A stretch of DNA of 64,000 bases, from assembly GCA_024072375.1 (NCBI GenBank), contig CP099617.1:3851001-3915000 (forward strand). Direction: 5' to 3'. Source of the stretch: Sphingomonadaceae bacterium OTU29LAMAA1 (lineage in GTDB: Bacteria; Pseudomonadota; Alphaproteobacteria; Sphingomonadales; Sphingomonadaceae). Positions within the stretch are counted from its first letter, which is position 1; each line of letters opens with the position of its first letter. Below the pieces are notes generated by a model that did no database searches, had not been told where the DNA came from, and worked only from the letters and a program-made list of their open reading frames with translations. A program made the translations under genes and the position numbers. Below are positions 1 to 9,127 of this stretch, in pieces.

Positions 1-1269
1 GATATAGCGGGTGCCCTGTTCCAGCGCGTTGCCGTACCCTTTGATCCCCTCGATCTCCTGTGCCGTAAAGCGGCCCTTGGCGCCCTCGCTGGCGACGACC
101 ATCTTGCTGGCGTCGAGGACGAGATACATGTCGCCGCGCAAGTTCGGCGTGGCGGCGGCGGGAACCTTGCCGAGCGAACCGTAGCTTTCGAGTCGGTCGC
201 CGACGTCGCGCGACAGGGACGACAACGCACCGTACACGGCAGGGGTGTCGATACGGCGATTGGCCAGACCCTGCGTCACGGTCGCACGGGCGGCGTCGAT
301 CGAGGTGGGCTCGGGCCCCGGCTGACGTGCGAAGATGGCTTGCGCGGCGCGCGCCTGCTGGACGAAGGCGGGTGTCGCGCTTTCCGGCACCGTGCGGTTG
401 AGGGCGTAGGCGGTGGGGGCGCAGCCGATCAGGATGAGCATGATGAGACCCATGCCCTTCTGCCCGTCGTTGCTGCCGTGCGCGAAGCTGACCGCGGTGC
501 AGGTAAGGATCAGCGTGGCACGGATGCCTTTCGGCGGCGGCGCACCGACGTCGGGCGCACGATAGAGCTTGGGGTCGCGCAGGAAGCGCTTCATCACGAG
601 CAGCAGCAGGAGCGCTCCGCCGAAGCCGATCAGCGGGCTGACCATCAGCGCCGACAAGACCTTTTCCGCCTGATGCCAGTCGACGCCGGAGGTGCCGCCG
701 GTGTTCGACAGCAGCTGGTTGGCGAGGCCGACGCCGAGGATCGAGCCGATCAGCGCATGGCTGGAAGAATTGGGCAGGCCGACGTACCAGGTGGCGAGGT
801 TCCACAGCACGGCTGCCAGCAACAGCGCGAAGATCATCGCGAACCCGCCCGCGGACCCGATGTGCAGGATCAGTTCGACCGGCAACAGCGTGATGATCGA
901 ATAGGCGACGGCGCCCGATGAGAAAAGCACACCGAGGAAATTGAAGAATCCAGACCAGACGACCGCGAGCGGCGCGGGCATGGCATGCGTGTAGATGACA
1001 GTGGCAACGGCATTGGCGGCGTCGTGGAAGCCGTTGACGAATTCGAACCCGAGCGCGATCAGCAGCGCCAGCCCCAGGAACATGAATACGCCGGTGGCCA
1101 GCGTTTCGCCGACCTCTGCCGTGTCGGCGATGATGCTGGCCCCGGCATAGCCGAGCGCACCGATCAGGACCGCGAGGAATATCCAGCGCCCCGCCGGATG
1201 CAGGTGGCCATCGAGGCGGGGACCGCGCGCCGCCGTGGAAGAAGGTGCTGCGTGGACCATGGTAGCCAT
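1..1269 (-). CDS. pit: PiT-family inorganic phosphate transporter (C-terminus cut by window edge)
   Basis: Low-affinity phosphate permease of the inner membrane that moves metal-phosphate with protons. The visible 423 codons begin MATMVHAAPS and contain both PiT signature repeats: GFEFVNGFHDAANAVATV near residue 62 and SFAHGSNDGQKGMG near residue 215, each surrounded by long hydrophobic helices. Between and after them lies a hydrophilic stretch (residues about 240-420), as in the long PiT subtype. The frame stays open to base 1, so the last membrane segments lie outside the window. The start may be the ATG at 1269 or the in-frame ATG at 1260; neither has a strong ribosome site. No phoU-like gene is visible here, but the downstream side is not in view. 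Confidence 0.9.
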   Translation of the reverse strand, partial: MATMVHAAPSSTAARGPRLDGHLHPAGRWIFLAVLIGALGYAGASIIADTAEVGETLATGVFMFLGLALLIALGFEFVNGFHDAANAVATVIYTHAMPAPLAVVWSGFFNFLGVLFSSGAVAYSIITLLPVELILHIGSAGGFAMIFALLLAAVLWNLATWYVGLPNSSSHALIGSILGVGLANQLLSNTGGTSGVDWHQAEKVLSALMVSPLIGFGGALLLLLVMKRFLRDPKLYRAPDVGAPPPKGIRATLILTCTAVSFAHGSNDGQKGMGLIMLILIGCAPTAYALNRTVPESATPAFVQQARAAQAIFARQPGPEPTSIDAARATVTQGLANRRIDTPAVYGALSSLSRDVGDRLESYGSLGKVPAAATPNLRGDMYLVLDASKMVVASEGAKGRFTAQEIEGIKGYGNALEQGTRYI

Positions 1270-1353
1270 GACACCGCCGGTGGACCCGCAATGTGACGGG
1301 TTCGTGACAGGACGGATGTTATCATGGGTTGGGCGTAGTGGCGAAGCGGCGGC

Positions 1354-2370
1354 TTACACCGTTCCCATCACCTGCGCGGCGAAGCGTTCCATTTCCTCTT
1401 CCTGCGGACTCATCTGGAGCAGAAGCAGATCGAGACCGGCCGCTTCATATTCGGCGATCCGTTCCTTCAGCTGTTCGGGCGTGCCGACAAGATTGGGGCG
1501 CAAGCCACGGTTGGAGACGGAATATTCCTGGATCTTCAGTTCGCGCTCAAGCTGCGTTCCGGACAGCCACTGGTCGAAATTCGCGTATCCTGCCGGCAGA
1601 TCGCTGATCTGCGTGATGCGGTCGAGTTCGCGCTTCGCCTCCGCCTCGCTATCCCGGACGATGGCATAGGCGGCCATGCCATAGTGCATCGGCGCACCGC
1701 CTGCGGCTTCGCGGCGCGCGGCCATGTCGGCGATCTTCGGGGCGATCGCCGCGACCGGATCGCCGTGCATGACATAGGCATCGCATCGCGCGGCGATCAT
1801 CGTCTTCGCCTTTTCGCTCTCGCCGCCGGCGTAGATGGTGGGCGGTTTCACCGGCTTGGGAGCGCAGATCGCGTCCTGCGTTCGGTAATATGCGCCTTCG
1901 AAGGTAAAACGCTCCTGCGTCCACAGGCCGTCGACGACGCTGAGCCATTCCTCGGTACGGGCGTAGCGGTCGTCGTGCTGGTCGAATTGCAGGCCATATT
2001 GCTTCGCCTCATCGGCCCACCAGGAGGAGACGACGTTGAGCGCGAGGCGACCGTTCGAGATGCGGTCGATATTCGCAGCAGCCTTGGCGAAGAGGGCGGG
2101 ATGATGGAAGTTCGGGCGAACGGCGACCATCAATTCGATGGTGTCGGTCACCGCGGCAAGGGCGGCGGCGGTCGACCATGCATCGAGCGCGGGTTGTTCC
2201 ACGCCCTTGATGTCGTTGAGGTTCAGCTCCGCTATCAGGCTGAGGTTATAGCCCCAGCGTTCGGCGTTCCGGGTCAGCCGTCTGGAATATTCCCAGGTCG
2301 CCTCCATCCCCTCGTCGGGGACATTGCGCAGCCAGCCGCCGAAGACAGGCATCCAATAACCGTAACGCAT
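1354..2370 (-). CDS. LLM-class flavin-dependent monooxygenase, SfnG/SsuD-like
   Basis: A 338-residue TIM-barrel protein of the bacterial luciferase-like monooxygenase family, which uses reduced FMN and oxygen. The N-terminus MRYGYWMP, the segment GRLALNVVSSWW near residue 107 and the C-terminal block SNRGLRPNLVGTPEQLKERI resemble the dimethylsulfone monooxygenase SfnG more than SsuD (established family pattern). The substrate could be an organosulfur compound, but no sulfur-uptake genes or flavin reductase are adjacent, so the true substrate is unknown. Its ATG overlaps the TGA of the upstream ATP-grasp gene by one base (TGATG), which points to translational coupling and a joint job. It ends 84 bases from the divergently placed phosphate permease. 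Confidence 0.85.
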   Translation of the reverse strand: MRYGYWMPVFGGWLRNVPDEGMEATWEYSRRLTRNAERWGYNLSLIAELNLNDIKGVEQPALDAWSTAAALAAVTDTIELMVAVRPNFHHPALFAKAAANIDRISNGRLALNVVSSWWADEAKQYGLQFDQHDDRYARTEEWLSVVDGLWTQERFTFEGAYYRTQDAICAPKPVKPPTIYAGGESEKAKTMIAARCDAYVMHGDPVAAIAPKIADMAARREAAGGAPMHYGMAAYAIVRDSEAEAKRELDRITQISDLPAGYANFDQWLSGTQLERELKIQEYSVSNRGLRPNLVGTPEQLKERIAEYEAAGLDLLLLQMSPQEEEMERFAAQVMGTV

Positions 2371-3272
2371 CAGGCGTCCTTCATGCGGGTGACGAGATAA
2401 TCGACTAGGTTATCATGGGGATCGTAACCCAGAACCTCCTGTGGGTTGGCAACGAAGTTGGACAAGGCATTGATATCATAGAAACGGGCGACGCCATCAC
2501 GGTCGTCGACCATGACCTCGACCCCGCCGACGTCGAGGTCGACCGCGCGGGCTATCCGTTCCGCACCCTTGATCATCTCCGGCGCGGGGGTGACGGCGGT
2601 CATGGCGATGCCGCTGCCCGGCACGACGCAGGCGTCGGCGGGGCAAAGATCGAATGCGCCGCCGCCGGCGACGTCGATCGCGTAGAGGAAGTTGCGGTTG
2701 AGTGTCTCGATGCGGGTGATCGTACCGGCGCGGGCGGGGACGTAGTCCTGCACCAGCAAAACGCCGTCGATGCTGGTCGGCAGGCCTCCGTCGGCGATCG
2801 CGGCGCGCAAGTCCGAGGCGCTGTCGAAGCGCACGATGCCTGCACCGGAACCGCCGATGTTCGCCTTCACGACGAGGGGAAAGCCGATGCTGTTCGCGGC
2901 GGCCTCTACGTCGACTGCGCGATGAACGACACGTGTGGCCGGAATCGCGAGGCCCAGGCTCGCGATGAGCGAGAGCTGACGCGCCTTGGACGAATCAATA
3001 GCGAGCACATCGGGACCGTTGACGATCGAGGCGCCTGCCCGGCGCCAGTGATCGAGCAGGGCGGCGGCGTGAAAGATGGGATGTTCGTCGCTGCGCAGGA
3101 AACTCGACATCGCGATGCGGTTGAAGATTAGCGGCGCGGGCAAGGCCGTATCGGCAGGGTTCCAGTTACCATCCGGCTTCAGCGCAGAATAGGCGATGCC
3201 GCGGCGGTCGAGGGCGGCGAACAGCGGCGCGAACCACGCCGGATGTTCGTAGAGGATGGCAAGATTGGTCAT
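2370..3272 (-). CDS. ATP-grasp ligase, RimK-like, function unknown
   Basis: A 300-residue protein of the ATP-grasp superfamily, whose members join a carboxylate (as acyl phosphate) to an amine or thiol. Residues 1-90 form a pre-ATP-grasp domain. SSKARQLSLIASLGLAIPAT (about 93-112) precedes the nucleotide-binding part, with VVKANIGGSGAGIVRF near 134-149 as the glycine-rich ATP loop and YDINALSNFVAN near 267 as the metal-binding end. It resembles alpha-glutamate-ligase or RimK relatives, but no substrate residue can be assigned. No Shine-Dalgarno sequence precedes the ATG; the strand opposite it carries AGGAGG, so the message reads CCTCCT there. It is divergent from the lactate-oxidase-like gene with only 76 bases between the starts, and translationally coupled to the SfnG-like enzyme. 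Confidence 0.8.
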   Translation of the reverse strand: MTNLAILYEHPAWFAPLFAALDRRGIAYSALKPDGNWNPADTALPAPLIFNRIAMSSFLRSDEHPIFHAAALLDHWRRAGASIVNGPDVLAIDSSKARQLSLIASLGLAIPATRVVHRAVDVEAAANSIGFPLVVKANIGGSGAGIVRFDSASDLRAAIADGGLPTSIDGVLLVQDYVPARAGTITRIETLNRNFLYAIDVAGGGAFDLCPADACVVPGSGIAMTAVTPAPEMIKGAERIARAVDLDVGGVEVMVDDRDGVARFYDINALSNFVANPQEVLGYDPHDNLVDYLVTRMKDA

Positions 3273-3348
3273 GTCAGGAGGAACTTAGCGGATCGACGGG
3301 CGCCGGGGGAAGTGTAGCTTGGCTTGCAACCGGAAAAGGAGAGGCGGC

Positions 3349-4512
3349 GTGGCGCAGTACGGCGATTACCAGAACCTGATCTACGGCGCGGGCTTGCAAG
3401 GCGTGATGCCGCGCTGGCCGGTCGACTTCGCCGGGCTGGAGGCACGCGCGTCGGCGGCGATGGCGCCGGGCGTGCTGGGCTATGTGCAGGGCGGGTGCGG
3501 GGACGAACTGACGCAGCAACGCAATGCCGAAGCATTCGGCCATTGGGGTATGACGCCCAGAATGATGGTGGATTGTACCGCGCGCGACCTGTCGATCACG
3601 CTGTTCGGATGCACGCTGCCGACGCCCTTGTTCATGGCGCCGATCGGAGTGACGGGCCTGTGCACGCAGGACGGGCATGGCGATCTGGCCGCGGCGAGGG
3701 CGGCCGCAGCGACGGGGGTGCCGCTGTGCGTATCGACGCTGGCCAACGATCCGGTCGAGGACGTGATCGCGGCGGCGGGGGCGGTGCCGTCGTTCTTCCA
3801 GCTGTACACGCCCAAGGACCAGGAACTGGCCGAAAGCCTCGTCCGACGTGCTGAGGCCGCGGGGGCGAAGGCGCTGGTGGTGACGCTGGATACGTGGGTG
3901 ACGGGGTGGCGGCCACGCGACCTGAACGTTGCGAACTTTCCCCAGCTGCGTGGCCACGTACTGAGCAATTACTTCAGCGATCCCGTGTTTCAACAAAGGC
4001 TTGGTAAGGATATCTCGCAGAATATGGCGGAAGCAGTCGGGCTGTGGGCGCGGCTGTTCGGCAGGGTGCTGGGATGGCACGATCTTGCCTGGCTCAAGTC
4101 GATCACATCGCTGCCGGTGGTGCTGAAGGGCATCTGCCACCCCGAGGATGCACGGCATGCGGTCGATCTGGGGGCGGATGGGATCTATTGCTCGAACCAT
4201 GGCGGACGGCAGGCGAATGGCGGCATCGCTGCGATCGACATGCTGCCGGCCGTGGTCTCGGCGGTGGCGGGCCGGGTGCCGGTGTTGTTCGACAGCGGTG
4301 TGCGATCGGGAACCGATGTGGTGAAGGCGATCGCGCTGGGCGCGGATGCGGTCGGGATCGGTCGCCCATATTCCTATGGACTGGCGATCGGCGGGGCAGA
4401 GGGCGCGTCGCATGTGCTGCGCTGCCTGCTGGCGGAGGCGGACCTGCTGATGGCGGTGAACGGCTGGCCCACACTGGCCGCGGTGCGCGAGGCGGGGATC
4501 ACGCGCGTGTGA
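3349..4512 (+). CDS. FMN-dependent alpha-hydroxy-acid oxidase, lactate 2-monooxygenase-like
   Basis: Oxidises a 2-hydroxy acid (probably L-lactate) through FMN in the cytoplasm. The 387-residue protein has the FMN site MAPIG (96-100), LVVTLDTWVTGWRPRDL (177-192), the conserved lysine K260 and the catalytic SNHGGRQ with His284, followed by FDSGVRSGTDV for phosphate binding. The motif SNHGGRQANGG plus a long insert around 190-245 matches lactate 2-monooxygenases better than membrane-bound LldD (family knowledge). I chose the GTG at 3349 because AAAGGAGA lies 7 bases upstream; an upstream TTG at 3319 would add ten residues that do not resemble the family. It is divergent from the ATP-grasp/monooxygenase pair. 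Confidence 0.88.
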   Translation: MAQYGDYQNLIYGAGLQGVMPRWPVDFAGLEARASAAMAPGVLGYVQGGCGDELTQQRNAEAFGHWGMTPRMMVDCTARDLSITLFGCTLPTPLFMAPIGVTGLCTQDGHGDLAAARAAAATGVPLCVSTLANDPVEDVIAAAGAVPSFFQLYTPKDQELAESLVRRAEAAGAKALVVTLDTWVTGWRPRDLNVANFPQLRGHVLSNYFSDPVFQQRLGKDISQNMAEAVGLWARLFGRVLGWHDLAWLKSITSLPVVLKGICHPEDARHAVDLGADGIYCSNHGGRQANGGIAAIDMLPAVVSAVAGRVPVLFDSGVRSGTDVVKAIALGADAVGIGRPYSYGLAIGGAEGASHVLRCLLAEADLLMAVNGWPTLAAVREAGITRV

Positions 4513-4520
4513 GACGAAAA

Positions 4521-4548
4521 GGGGGAGCGGCCTTTCGGTCGCTCCCCC
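4521..4548 (-). terminator. Rho-independent terminator of TonB receptor 1
   Basis: A perfect 9-base-pair stem (4521-4529 with 4540-4548) and a 10-base loop are followed on the minus strand by TTTT. It lies 24 bases beyond the receptor stop codon. The oppositely directed hydroxy-acid oxidase gene ends at 4512, so the hairpin separates two convergent units, but only the minus-strand reading has the T-run. Confidence 0.8.
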
Positions 4549-4571
4549 CGGTCGTTCGGGTCGTAATCGGA

Positions 4572-7500
4572 TCAGAGACCGATGCGGACGCCGGCATAGT
4601 AGCGACGGCCGAGCGCGTCATAGGTGCCGGCATCGGTATCCTGACCTGCCGATGCGCCGATGTCGGCGAGGTACGGCGGCTTGTTGTCGAGCAGATTGTC
4701 GCCGCCGATATAAAATTCGAAATTGTCGGCGGTGCGGAAGCGGATCTGCGAGTCGAGGTAGAATTGCGGACGGACACGGTACAGCGGATTGCTGCCCGGC
4801 CGTGCGCCGACGAGCTGGTCGTCGAGGCTCGACTGGCTGAGCCACGTACCGGTCATGGTCAGGCCGACGCCCGCCATGTCGTACGAACCGTTGATCGTGA
4901 ACTTGTCACGCGGCGCGCCGATCTCGCCCGCGAAATAGTCGCGGTCGGAATCGGGCAGCGGCACCGAATAGCCACTGATCAGGTGCGTGTACGAACCGCG
5001 CAGGCCCAGCGTACCGCCCAGACCCCAATCGGCCAGGTTCTGACGCCAGGTCACCGTGGTATCGATACCCGACGTCTTGACGCCGCCGCTGTTCGACGGA
5101 CCCGAATTCACCTCGTCCAGCGAACCGGCGCTGTTCGGGCCGACGACCGTCGCACGCCGCGTGATCAGGTCGCAATAGGACTGGATCGAGTTGGCGTAGC
5201 ACTGGTTCAGGATGAACTGCAGCGGGGTCGACACGATCGCATCCTTGATGCGGATGTTGAAGTAGTCGACAGTGACGACGAGGTTGCGCAGACCGCGGAT
5301 CGAGCGCGGATTGATCACGACGCCCGCGGTGAACGAATCGCCCTTCTCCTCCTGCAAGGCGGGATTGCCGCCAGCGAAGCTGGTGATGCCCTGAAGATCC
5401 GCCTGGTTTGCGGTGAACCGGCCGTTGGCGGCGATGTTGGCGGCGACCCCGGCGGCGGCGCGACAATTGGTCGAGACGGTGCCGGTGCTGGTCGCGGTCA
5501 CGCCCAGGCAGGGGTCCTGCAAGCCCGACGGGAAATCCTGTTGCGGGGCCTGGAACAGCTCGTTGATGTTCGGCGCGCGGACCGAGCGGGCCTTGATGAC
5601 GCGGAAGCGGATGTCCTCGACCGGAGCCCATTCGCCGCCATAGTTATAGCTGAACGTCGTGCCGACCGTCGAATAGTCGGACACGCGCACCGCGCCACGC
5701 AGGCTGAGCGAGCGGAAGAACGGCTTGTCCTGGATGATCGGGACGATCGCCTCGCCGAACCCCTCCCACAGATCGAACTTGCCCGAGGTGGACGGCAGCG
5801 CATTGTTGCCGTTCAGTCCCTGCTGGGTGAGCAGATCGAACACGTTCGAGCTGGTCTCACGGCGATATTCCGTGCCGACGTTGACGCCGATCGGATCGGC
5901 CCCGAACAGCGAGAACAGCTTGCCGGTGACGTTGGCGCCGGCAACGGTCTGCGTAACCTTCGTGTCGAGCGTCGTCGGCGCGGCGAGATAGGCCGCGGTG
6001 TTGGCGAGCGTACCAATGCCATAGATGTTGGCAGGAATGCAGCCGGCGGCACGAGCGGCCGGATCGGCGCAGACGATCTGACCGGTGGCCGGATCGCGAT
6101 AGGAATTCAGCGCCTGAACGAAATTGGCGCTGTTGAACTGGCCGCTGCCGCGCTGGTCTTCCTTGGTCTCGCCGTAGATGCCGTAGACCTCGTAGCTGAA
6201 GCGATCCTCGAGGAACTTGCCGTTCACGCCGCCCGCGATGCGGAACAGGTCGCGACTGGCCGATTGCGTGCGGGGACCGAAATCGGCGAGGCGGCGATCG
6301 AAGTAGACGTCGCGCAGGCCATCGCCATTGGTATCGGTCGCGGCATTGAAGATCGCATCCGGCACGAACGGATTGCGATAGGTGACACCGCCGACGACGG
6401 ACTGGATCGGCACCTGTCCGCCCGACGCGATCGCGACCAGATCGGAACTGAGGGGGAATGCCTCGATGACCGTGTTGACCTTGGTCTTGGCATAATTGCC
6501 CTCGAGCCACAGGTTGGCGGCATCCGACACTTCAAAGTTGGCGCGGCCCGCGGCGACGTAACGCTCGACCGGGACGGCGAGATAGCGGAAGTCAGAGCGG
6601 TTAAAGCCGCCGCAGCTCACGCCCGTGCAATTGACCAGCGAGCCACTATTGTAGCTGAAGGTCTGGTCGCCGGCATAGATGCGGCCGCCGGGCGTGAAGC
6701 CAGACAGCAGGGTCTGCGGGGTGAACAGGTCTTCGTCACGGCCCGACGAGAAGGCGAGGCTGCTCGAATCGACGGCACTGGAACCCGCCTCGGTCGAGCG
6801 ATCCTTCTTGAAGATCGTCCCTTCCTTGGAATAGCCGCCGAACAGCATGATATTGCCGCGGCCATCAGCAAAGTTCTTGCCGGCGAGCAGGTTGACCTGA
6901 CGATCGAAGCCATCGCCGCGTTCGGAGATGCCGATCTGGCCATCCATCTGCAGGCCGTCGAACTTCGTCTTGTAGATGAAGTTCACCACGCCGGCGACGG
7001 CATCGGAACCGTAGACCGCCGACGCACCGCCGGTGAGGACATCGACGCGCTCGAGGAACTGGGTCGGGATGACGTTGAGGTCGACGGCCTGGCTGCCGGG
7101 TTGCCCCGAGACGAACCGGCGACCATTGACGAGAACAAGCGTGCGATCCTCGCCGAGATTGCGCAGGTTGACCGTAGCGGCACCGGCGCCCTGCGTCGCG
7201 AAGCTGGAGTTGGTGCGGCTGATACCGGGCGAACCGAACGCCGGGTTCTGCAACAGCACTTCCTGGACGTTGATCGCGCCCTGCTGCTGGATCTGCTCTG
7301 CACCGATCACCTGCAACGGCGAGGCCGATGCGGCGGCCGGCGAGGCGATGCGTGAGCCGGTGACGACGATATCCGCGCCGCCCGGTGTGTCCTGACCGAT
7401 CGCAGTTGCGCCGTCGCCGGCTGGCGTCACGCCGGTCGCGGACTGGCCGGCAGCCTGGTCGTTGGTGGTCTGGGCCGGAGTATCCTGCGTGGTCGGGGGA

Positions 7501-7592
7501 GCAGCATCCTGCGCCATGGCAGGCGTAGCGAGCATCGCGGCGCCGACGAAGAGGGAAGTTGCCAGCAACTGCCGGCGGTACGCGAGGGTCAT
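4572..7592 (-). CDS. TonB-dependent outer-membrane receptor 1
   Basis: Outer-membrane beta-barrel that takes up a scarce ligand using TonB energy. The signal peptide MTLAYRRQLLATSLFVGAAM ends at ATPAMAQ. A long Gln/Thr/Pro-rich linker follows, then a TonB-box-like DIVVTGSRI. The plug domain begins SPLQVIGAEQIQQQGAINVQ and contains LVLVNGRR, and the barrel ends in aromatic-rich RRYYAGVRIGL. At 1006 residues it matches the large sphingomonad receptors that carry Asn-rich extracellular loops. The ATG at 7592 is preferred over 7598, since AGGA sits 8 bases before it but only 2 before the first ATG. No SusD-like partner or FecR/sigma pair is nearby. The ligand is unknown; cobalamin, siderophore or plant-polymer oligosaccharides are all possible. 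Confidence 0.92.
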   Translation of the reverse strand: MTLAYRRQLLATSLFVGAAMLATPAMAQDAAPPTTQDTPAQTTNDQAAGQSATGVTPAGDGATAIGQDTPGGADIVVTGSRIASPAAASASPLQVIGAEQIQQQGAINVQEVLLQNPAFGSPGISRTNSSFATQGAGAATVNLRNLGEDRTLVLVNGRRFVSGQPGSQAVDLNVIPTQFLERVDVLTGGASAVYGSDAVAGVVNFIYKTKFDGLQMDGQIGISERGDGFDRQVNLLAGKNFADGRGNIMLFGGYSKEGTIFKKDRSTEAGSSAVDSSSLAFSSGRDEDLFTPQTLLSGFTPGGRIYAGDQTFSYNSGSLVNCTGVSCGGFNRSDFRYLAVPVERYVAAGRANFEVSDAANLWLEGNYAKTKVNTVIEAFPLSSDLVAIASGGQVPIQSVVGGVTYRNPFVPDAIFNAATDTNGDGLRDVYFDRRLADFGPRTQSASRDLFRIAGGVNGKFLEDRFSYEVYGIYGETKEDQRGSGQFNSANFVQALNSYRDPATGQIVCADPAARAAGCIPANIYGIGTLANTAAYLAAPTTLDTKVTQTVAGANVTGKLFSLFGADPIGVNVGTEYRRETSSNVFDLLTQQGLNGNNALPSTSGKFDLWEGFGEAIVPIIQDKPFFRSLSLRGAVRVSDYSTVGTTFSYNYGGEWAPVEDIRFRVIKARSVRAPNINELFQAPQQDFPSGLQDPCLGVTATSTGTVSTNCRAAAGVAANIAANGRFTANQADLQGITSFAGGNPALQEEKGDSFTAGVVINPRSIRGLRNLVVTVDYFNIRIKDAIVSTPLQFILNQCYANSIQSYCDLITRRATVVGPNSAGSLDEVNSGPSNSGGVKTSGIDTTVTWRQNLADWGLGGTLGLRGSYTHLISGYSVPLPDSDRDYFAGEIGAPRDKFTINGSYDMAGVGLTMTGTWLSQSSLDDQLVGARPGSNPLYRVRPQFYLDSQIRFRTADNFEFYIGGDNLLDNKPPYLADIGASAGQDTDAGTYDALGRRYYAGVRIGL

Positions 7593-8020
7593 GATCATCG
7601 TCCTGTCACTAAAGCCTCAGAATGGCAGCAAACCTGTCCCGAAGAGCAGGCCGGGTAGCTGCGGAAAATCGCGCAGACGAGGGCGAAGTATCCGGTTTGT
7701 GGCAGATTTCCTTCCGGTGTTGCGTTTGCGTTACAGGTGCAGGAGAGGGTATTAGGTCACTCCCACTGCACCGTCGAAAATCGTTACATTGAGACGAACA
7801 CAGGTCGCTCGTTCATGATTCTGAAAGGTCTCGCAGGAGCTTGTTTGTCAGCAATAAGCCGCGGGATGCATTTTGATCCAACCGCGGCGATGGGCCTAAT
7901 TTTGCTACATGGTAGGCACACTGACGTAACACAATCGTGCGTCGGCATTTTTGGTTCGCGGCTGCAGCAATTTCTCAGTTCTGATGGGAGCCTTTCGCCG
8001 CCGTCGCGCGTGTAGCCCGG
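7593..8020. other. 428-base intergenic region between divergent TonB receptor and MscS genes
   Basis: Holds the start regions of two divergent genes. It is clearly richer in A and T than its surroundings from about 7760 to 7980. I see no convincing sigma-70-type box pair and no terminator. A 92-codon open frame at 7737-8015 has no recognisable domain, no clear ribosome site and atypical composition; I do not treat it as a gene. The region may contain regulatory sites for the receptor that I cannot identify. Confidence 0.5.
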
Positions 8021-9127
8021 ATGCATATTCCATATCTGGAGATCGACCTGCCCGGGTGGGCGCAGCGGCTCGCCGGAGTCGCGGTGTTCGTGCTGGTGCT
8101 CGCGGTGCTGCATCGTATCGTATTGGCGGCGTTGCGAGGGCTGGCGAAGCGGACGACCACCAAGACCGACGACATATTGATCGACCGTCTCGGGCGGCCT
8201 TCGTTCTGGCTGGTGATCGTCATCGCGCTCGCCGCATCGGGGCCGGGGCTGGACCTGCCACGCTATTGGGAGAACATCTGGCAGCGGGTGCTGGGGTTGC
8301 TGACGCCGGCGGTGTTCGGCTGGATGCTGCTCGCAGCGCTGACGGTCTACCGCGATATCAGCGAAGTGCGGTTCGACATCACCGCCGTCGATAATTTGCG
8401 GGCACGGCGGCGGCGGACGCGGATCAGCATCCTGCACCGGATCGGCGTGTTCGTGCTGGTGATGCTGACCGTCATGATGATGCTGATGAGCATTCCCAGT
8501 GTCCGGACGATCGGCGTCACGCTGGCGGCGTCGGCGGGTGTCGCCGGTCTGGCGATCGGTGCCGCCGCGCAACCCGCGCTGAAGAACGTCATCGCCGGCA
8601 TCCAGATGGCCTTTACCGAGCCGATCCGGATCGACGATGTCGTCATCATCGACAGTGAATGGGGGCGGATCGAGGATATCCGGCTGACCTATGTCGTGGT
8701 GCGGATCTGGGACGACCGGCGGCTGGTGGTGCCGGTGTCCAAGTTCCTGGAGAACAGCTTCCAGAACTGGACGCGAGAGACGAGCGCGCTGCTGGGATCG
8801 GTGTTCTGGTATCTTGATCCCGCCGCCGACGTGCCGCGGATACGGGCGAAGCTGGAGGAGGTGGTGCGGGCCAACCCCCAGTGGGATCAGCGTTTCTTCA
8901 ACCTTCAGGTCACCGATTCGAAACCTGACGGGACGATGGAATTGCGGGGGCTGATGACCGCCAAGGACGCGTCGACCGCGTTCGACCTGCGGTGCGACGT
9001 GCGCGAGGCGATCTATGCCTTCATTCGCGACGAGATGCCGGAGGCGCTGCCCCGCGAGCGGTTCATGCGTGCTCCGGCTGCTCCTGCGGCTCCATCTCCA
9101 ACGGGGTTTCCATCAGCGCGTCCGTGA
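8021..9127 (+). CDS. MscS-family mechanosensitive ion channel
   Basis: Small-conductance mechanosensitive channel of the inner membrane, which releases solutes on hypo-osmotic shock. The 368-residue protein has four hydrophobic segments (about 12-32, 58-75, 90-112, 143-163) and the amphipathic pore helix SAGVAGLAIGAAAQPALKNV near 175-195. The MscS beta-domain follows with IRIDDVVIID and the conserved signature LVVPVSKFLENSFQNWTR. This is longer than E. coli MscS and resembles the YbdG/YnaI-type middle-sized members. Its last 65 bases overlap tail-to-tail with the end of otsA on the other strand. The two genes act at opposite ends of osmotic adaptation. Confidence 0.92.
   Translation: MHIPYLEIDLPGWAQRLAGVAVFVLVLAVLHRIVLAALRGLAKRTTTKTDDILIDRLGRPSFWLVIVIALAASGPGLDLPRYWENIWQRVLGLLTPAVFGWMLLAALTVYRDISEVRFDITAVDNLRARRRRTRISILHRIGVFVLVMLTVMMMLMSIPSVRTIGVTLAASAGVAGLAIGAAAQPALKNVIAGIQMAFTEPIRIDDVVIIDSEWGRIEDIRLTYVVVRIWDDRRLVVPVSKFLENSFQNWTRETSALLGSVFWYLDPAADVPRIRAKLEEVVRANPQWDQRFFNLQVTDSKPDGTMELRGLMTAKDASTAFDLRCDVREAIYAFIRDEMPEALPRERFMRAPAAPAAPSPTGFPSARP

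Noticed and set aside
4044..7355. A 1103-codon open frame on the plus strand opposite TonB receptor 1
   Set aside because: It mirrors the receptor and is rich in Arg, Ala, Gly and Asp without any domain; GC-rich coding DNA commonly leaves the antisense frame open.
7737..8015. A 92-codon plus-strand frame before the MscS gene
   Set aside because: No ribosome site, no domain, AT-rich intergenic composition; probably chance.
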